The notes under the pieces are model-generated. The model made no database searches. It saw only the letters and a program-made list of their open reading frames with translations, and had not been told where the DNA came from. A DNA stretch of 8,538 bases, from contig SLMR01000321.1 in the NCBI GenBank assembly GCA_007133445.1, positions 1-8,538 on the forward strand. The letters are read 5' to 3'. Both the position numbers and the translations under genes were made by a program. How positions within the stretch are numbered: the first letter of the stretch is position 1; each line of letters starts with the position of its first letter. This document shows, one piece after another, positions 5,341-8,538 of the stretch. The DNA is from Aquisalimonas sp. (GTDB taxonomy: Bacteria > Pseudomonadota > Gammaproteobacteria > Nitrococcales > Aquisalimonadaceae).

Positions 5341-6627
5341 CTACAATCGTCCGTCCACCTCCTCTCGGGGGTAAACCCCCTTGATGTCGTACAAACACCC
5401 CTCCGGTTTCATGTAGCGGCGCATGCCGGCGGCGCCCAATTCCACGAATTCCCGGTGACCAACGGCGAGAACAATGGCATCGTAGGCGCCGGCTTCGGGA
5501 CTGCTTACGGGGCAGAGGCCGTACTCTTCCTCCGCCTCGGCGGCATCCACCCAAGGATCATGCAGGTCCACGCGGGCGTTGAACCGCCCCAGTTCGGAAA
5601 TCACGTCCACCACGCGGGTGTTCCGTAGGTCCGGACAGTTCTCCTTGAAGGCGAGCCCCATGACCAGCACCCGGGCACCGACTATGGACTGGCCACGCTC
5701 GGCCATGAGCTGCAGCAGTTCGCCGGCGACGTGGCGGCCCATGTTGTCGTTGATGCGTCGCCCGGCAAGGATCATCTCCGGGTGGTGGCCGACTTCCTGC
5801 GCCTTGTGGGTAAGGTAGTACGGGTCCACGCCAATGCAGTGGCCACCCACCAGGCCCGGCCGGAACGGCAGAAAGTTCCACTTTGTGCCGGCGGCTTCCA
5901 GCACCGCCTGGGTATCCAGCCCCATGCGCCCGAACAGCATGGCCAGTTCATTGACCAGGGCGATGTTCACGTCGCGCTGTGTGTTCTCGATGACCTTGGC
6001 GGCCTCCGCCACCCTGATGCTGGCCGCCCGATGGGTGCCGGCGGTGATGACGCTGGCGTACAGGGCATCCAGGAATTCGGCCGCTTCCGGCGTGGACCCG
6101 GAGGTGACCTTGACGATGTCCCGCACCGTGTGGGCCTTGTCGCCGGGGTTGATGCGCTCGGGGCTGTACCCGGCGTGAAAATCCCGGTTGAAGGTAAGAC
6201 CCGAGCCCTGCTCCAGCACCGGCACGCAGTCCTCTTCCGTGGCTCCAGGGTAGACGGTGGACTCGTAGACCACCACGTCGCCGGTTTTGAGGACCTGGCT
6301 CACCGTCCGGCTGGCACCGATGAGTGGGCCGAGGTCGGGACGGCGGTGGCGGTCGATGGGCGTGGGTACGGTGACAATGAAGACGTTGCAGTCGGCCAGG
6401 TCGACGACATCGGCGCTGTAGCGCAGGCTGTCGGCGGCGAGTAGTTCCTCGCGGCTGACTTCCCGGGTGCGATCCACCCCCTCCCGCAGTTGGCTGATCC
6501 GCTTCTCGCTGATGTCGAAGCCGGTGACCGGGTACTTGTCGGCGAAGGCAACCGCGAGCGGTAGGCCGACGTAGCCGAGACCGATGACGGCGATGCGGGT
6601 GTTGTCGAGGGTCGGGATGGTCGGCAT
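5341..6627 (-). CDS. tviB: UDP-N-acetylhexosamine 6-dehydrogenase (TviB/WbpO family)
   Basis: A cytoplasmic NAD-dependent nucleotide-sugar dehydrogenase of 428 residues, full length for the family. It oxidises C6 of UDP-GlcNAc or UDP-GalNAc in two steps to give a UDP-N-acetyl-hexosaminuronic acid for exopolysaccharide synthesis. The N-terminal Rossmann domain has G-L-G-Y-V-G at 16-21 and an acidic D38 for NAD ribose. S-T-V-Y-P-G follows at 123-128, and S-P-E-R-I-N-P-G at 155-162 is typical of TviB/WbpO rather than the UDP-glucose enzymes. The catalytic set is intact: K211 and N215 in A-K-V-I-E-N-T, and the nucleophile C264 in G-G-H-C-I-G-V-D-P-Y. The C-terminal UDP-binding part carries G-L-A-F-K-E-N at 324-330. 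The ATG at 6627 has AGGACAG about 8-14 nt upstream. The gene is on the same strand as, and 190 nt after, the sugar transferase, with REP elements between. Whether the substrate is GlcNAc or GalNAc cannot be decided here, so the symbol means family only. Confidence 0.93.
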   Translation of the reverse strand: MPTIPTLDNTRIAVIGLGYVGLPLAVAFADKYPVTGFDISEKRISQLREGVDRTREVSREELLAADSLRYSADVVDLADCNVFIVTVPTPIDRHRRPDLGPLIGASRTVSQVLKTGDVVVYESTVYPGATEEDCVPVLEQGSGLTFNRDFHAGYSPERINPGDKAHTVRDIVKVTSGSTPEAAEFLDALYASVITAGTHRAASIRVAEAAKVIENTQRDVNIALVNELAMLFGRMGLDTQAVLEAAGTKWNFLPFRPGLVGGHCIGVDPYYLTHKAQEVGHHPEMILAGRRINDNMGRHVAGELLQLMAERGQSIVGARVLVMGLAFKENCPDLRNTRVVDVISELGRFNARVDLHDPWVDAAEAEEEYGLCPVSSPEAGAYDAIVLAVGHREFVELGAAGMRRYMKPEGCLYDIKGVYPREEVDGRL

Positions 6628-6666
6628 TGGTGGTTCTGTCCTGGGGTGGTTTGCTTGGGCTGTGAT

Positions 6667-6800
6667 GGTCGCGGCTTACGCCGCTCCTACGGTGTGGGGG
6701 GTCGCGTCAGAGGCCGTTCTCACGGCAACCAACCCCCGTAGGAGCGGCGTGAGCCGCGACCTTTTCAGGCCTTGTGTCGCGGCTTGCGCCGCTCCTACGG
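6667..6800. repeat. Cluster of three REP-like palindromic elements
   Basis: Three 26-bp copies lie between the two polysaccharide genes: 6667-6692 (direct), 6736-6761 (inverted) and 6775-6800 (direct). The second, reversed, differs from the first at one base, and the third differs at two. Each contains a short palindrome of the type GTAGGAGCGGC..GCCGCGAC, a well-known gammaproteobacterial REP class linked to RAYT transposases. The first two copies face each other and could form a long stem with an inner hairpin at 6713-6726 (GCCGT/ACGGC). Such elements can stabilise or end transcripts and so may uncouple the two genes. No RAYT gene is present here, and I see nothing else in 6628-6817. Confidence 0.85.
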
Positions 6801-6817
6801 GCAGGGCGAGCAGTCCT

Positions 6818-8215
6818 TTATCTGGCTCCCTTGCCGAACAGCACCACCTGCACTGTATCCAGAAGAATCATGATATCCAGGAACAGGGTGTGATTCTTGA
6901 CGTAGTACAGGTCGTACTGGAGCTTCTGCCGGGCGTCTTCCACCGAGGCACCGTAGGCGTAGCGCACCTGGGCCCAGCCGGTGATGCCGGGTTTGATGCT
7001 GTGGCGGGCATCATAGTAAGGGATCTGCTCCGCCAGGTCGCGAACGAACTCGGGGCGCTCCGGCCTCGGCCCCACGAAGCTCATGTCGCCGCGGAAGACG
7101 TTGAAGATCTGCGGCAGCTCGTCGATGCGCAGCAGGCGGATGACACGCCCCACCGGGGTGATGCGGTCGTCGTCCGTCATGGCCCAGACGGGCTTGCCGT
7201 CCTTTTCGGCGTCGTTCCGCATGCTCCGGAACTTGCGGATGGTGAACACCTGCCCCCGCTCGCCCACGCGCTCCTGGGTGTAGAAGATGGGCCGACCCAT
7301 GGTGAGCAGGATGGCAGCGGCCGTCACCGCCATAATGGGCGCCGTGACGATCAGCAGCCCGCCGCTGGCGAGAATGTCGAAGGTGCGTTTGACGATGTTG
7401 CGCAGGCTGTTGCGCCGGAACCCTTCGCTGAAGATCAGCCAGCTCGTGTTGAGGGATTCCACCCGGATCTGGCCCGTCTCCCGCTCGAAGAAGTCGGTGA
7501 GATAGGTGACGCGCACCCCGTGCAGGCGGCACTCGAGGAGTTCTTCGGTGGGCAACCCGCCGTTACGCCTGTCCCGCACGCCCACGATGATCTCAGTGAT
7601 GCCGAGGCGCCGCACTAGATCCCACAGACGCTCGCCCTCCTCCCTCTGAATCAGGCGGCGCTCCGGGACATAGTGTTCATCTTCATTGGAGGGGACGAAG
7701 CCGACGATGTCCATGCGCCGGGCCGAGGGCTGGGCACGCACGATCTCGTCCACCCGCGACGCCCTCGATCCCGTACCGAGCACCATGACCTGGGGGCGCA
7801 GGGCCTTGGCCCCGGTCCAGCGAAACACGATGACGCGCTCAACGGAGATGAGCGCCAGCGCCCCCGCCACACCGATGGCACCGGGAATTCCCAGAACGGC
7901 CAGAGTTTCGTTGAGCCCCCGGGACAGCAGGCCGACCACCGCAAAACCGACGCCAGCGGCAACCACCAGCCGGATCAGCGTTGTCTTCCAGCCCTCGATG
8001 GAGGACTGCCCGTAGACCCCCATCAGGCTCATGGCCAGAAGCATGGACCCGGCGAGGATGAACGACTCAATTGCGAGCCTGTCGGCGGAGTCGATACTGC
8101 CGGGGCCAGTCCAGAGGATGGCGGCAAGGTAGACCGATGCCGCCAGAATAATTGCCTCGAGTACCGCGATGAACAGCGTGTTCCGCGGCACGTAGTGACT
8201 GAAAAGCCGTACCAT
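6818..8215 (-). CDS. XrtA/PEP-CTERM-associated polyprenyl-phosphate sugar-1-phosphate transferase
   Basis: An inner-membrane protein of 465 residues that by family starts an exopolysaccharide repeat unit, moving a sugar-1-phosphate from a UDP-sugar to undecaprenyl phosphate (WcaJ/bacterial sugar transferase type, the kind of transferase found in XrtA loci). The N-terminal half has hydrophobic segments at about 12-35, 48-66, 82-98 and 105-130, then a nucleotide-binding-like domain with V-L-G-T-G-S at 145-150. The catalytic half begins with K-R-T-F-D-I at 276-281, followed by a membrane hairpin at 283-305. The conserved R-K-F-R-S-M (327-332), R-I-D-E-L-P-Q (363-369) and G-D-M-S-F-V-G-P-R-P (376-385) are all present, so it looks intact. 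The ATG at 8215 gives the family-typical M-V-R-L-F start and has GGGAAGG at 8224-8230, 8 nt upstream. A GTG at 8254 is less likely. The actual sugar is not known. Confidence 0.92.
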   Translation of the reverse strand: MVRLFSHYVPRNTLFIAVLEAIILAASVYLAAILWTGPGSIDSADRLAIESFILAGSMLLAMSLMGVYGQSSIEGWKTTLIRLVVAAGVGFAVVGLLSRGLNETLAVLGIPGAIGVAGALALISVERVIVFRWTGAKALRPQVMVLGTGSRASRVDEIVRAQPSARRMDIVGFVPSNEDEHYVPERRLIQREEGERLWDLVRRLGITEIIVGVRDRRNGGLPTEELLECRLHGVRVTYLTDFFERETGQIRVESLNTSWLIFSEGFRRNSLRNIVKRTFDILASGGLLIVTAPIMAVTAAAILLTMGRPIFYTQERVGERGQVFTIRKFRSMRNDAEKDGKPVWAMTDDDRITPVGRVIRLLRIDELPQIFNVFRGDMSFVGPRPERPEFVRDLAEQIPYYDARHSIKPGITGWAQVRYAYGASVEDARQKLQYDLYYVKNHTLFLDIMILLDTVQVVLFGKGAR

Positions 8216-8367
8216 TTTGTCAGCCTTCCCTTTGTTGTTCTTGCTCCATGCCACCCTTATGGTGCCATCGCCCGTCGCCTTGTTCTTCTAATCACAGGCG
8301 CGCTCCCGCGCGAACGCACCCATGAGGGCTTTAGACGGCACCCCGAAAAATTGGACCGGATACCCTC

Positions 8368-8396
8368 TAGATAGCACGGTTCTCCGGTTTTGTGAA
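8368..8396 (-). promoter_or_regulatory. Weak sigma-70-like promoter for the sugar transferase
   Basis: On the - strand TTCACA (8396-8391, five of six to TTGACA) is followed after exactly 17 nt by TATCTA (8373-8368), which fits the -10 consensus poorly. The -35 element lies inside the palindrome, so a protein bound there would be expected to compete with RNA polymerase. The leader would be about 145 nt. Confidence 0.28.
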
Positions 8397-8414
8397 CTCG
8401 TTCACAAAACCGGA
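8383..8414. promoter_or_regulatory. 32-bp palindrome with perfect CRP-type core
   Basis: Two exact 15-bp arms (8383-8397 and 8400-8414) flank a 2-bp centre, TC. The middle is TGTGA-ACTCGT-TCACA (8391-8406), a perfect match to the CRP/Vfr/Clp half-sites with the standard 6-bp spacer. No T run follows on either strand, so an operator is more likely than a terminator. It lies about 175 nt before the start codon of the sugar transferase. The symmetry goes beyond what CRP needs, so another dimeric regulator is possible. Confidence 0.6.
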
Positions 8415-8538
8415 CCTGAGATCACAGGGTAACCAACTAAGCGTTCAGGCGTCGACCGACCACGTCACATCGCGCGGCAGTCTCGCAGCGCCCGGGCGAT
8501 GGACCCGCACCCGTAGCTCGCCTCAGCTCTGTGCGGTC

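Larger units (their letters stand above)
8216..8538. other. Upstream region of the sugar transferase gene
   Basis: No gene can be supported in these 323 nt. The - strand reading frames at the far right edge stop at 8437-8439 or near 8468 and are too short to identify. The region holds a long palindrome with a CRP-type core, a weak sigma-70-like promoter, and a 5-bp GC stem at about 8299-8312. No sigma-54 promoter with correct spacing and no 17-bp box were found. Confidence 0.55.

Noticed and set aside
6584..7618. 344-codon + strand open frame spanning the REP cluster and the sugar transferase gene
   Set aside because: It is antisense to the intact catalytic domain of the sugar transferase and crosses the REP elements; its translation shows no family signature.
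8440..8538. 3' end of another - strand gene at the right edge
   Set aside because: Two frames stay open to the edge but cover under 100 nt with no motif, so a real gene cannot be told from chance.
8500..8538. TAGCTC near the right edge as the start of a tRNA
   Set aside because: The matching D-stem arm is missing and no acceptor or anticodon arm can be checked within the window.

Overview
The window reads as a piece of a chromosomal exopolysaccharide/PEP-CTERM protein-sorting (exosortase XrtA) locus. The source is probably a high-GC gammaproteobacterium: proteins are GC-rich and acidic, REP elements of a gammaproteobacterial type are present, and gene families match XrtA loci. The very acidic PrsT hints at a moderate halophile, but this is only an inference. 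No phage, plasmid, CRISPR or transposase gene was seen.

Layout from left to right: (1) prsT, a TPR lipoprotein on the + strand that runs off the left edge. (2) A perfect 18-bp bidirectional terminator between convergent genes. (3) A very small PEP-CTERM-like protein on the - strand. (4) A divergent outer-membrane beta-barrel gene on +. (5) A 356-nt intergenic stretch with repeated 17-bp boxes, a hairpin and a strong sigma-54 promoter. (6) A canonical VPEP-tailed PEP-CTERM protein on + with its own terminator. (7) About 375 nt holding an orphan 17-bp box and a possible degraded gene. (8) A UDP-HexNAc 6-dehydrogenase of the TviB/WbpO type on -. (9) A cluster of three REP elements. (10) A membrane polyprenyl-phosphate sugar-1-phosphate transferase of the XrtA-associated type on -. 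(11) A 323-nt upstream region with a 32-bp palindrome whose core is a perfect CRP-type TGTGA-N6-TCACA site.

Together: the - strand genes make an activated uronic-type amino sugar and attach the first sugar phosphate to the lipid carrier for exopolysaccharide synthesis. The PEP-CTERM proteins are exported proteins with tails that an exosortase (outside the window) would process. PrsT is the lipoprotein that family knowledge ties to the same system.

The most interesting signal is regulatory. Both PEP-CTERM genes have near-consensus sigma-54 -24/-12 promoters, and both have upstream copies of a 17-bp box (TGTMARSNNNHYCGACR). This fits control by the PrsK/PrsR two-component system with RpoN. The polysaccharide genes have no such promoter and instead have a CRP-like palindrome upstream.
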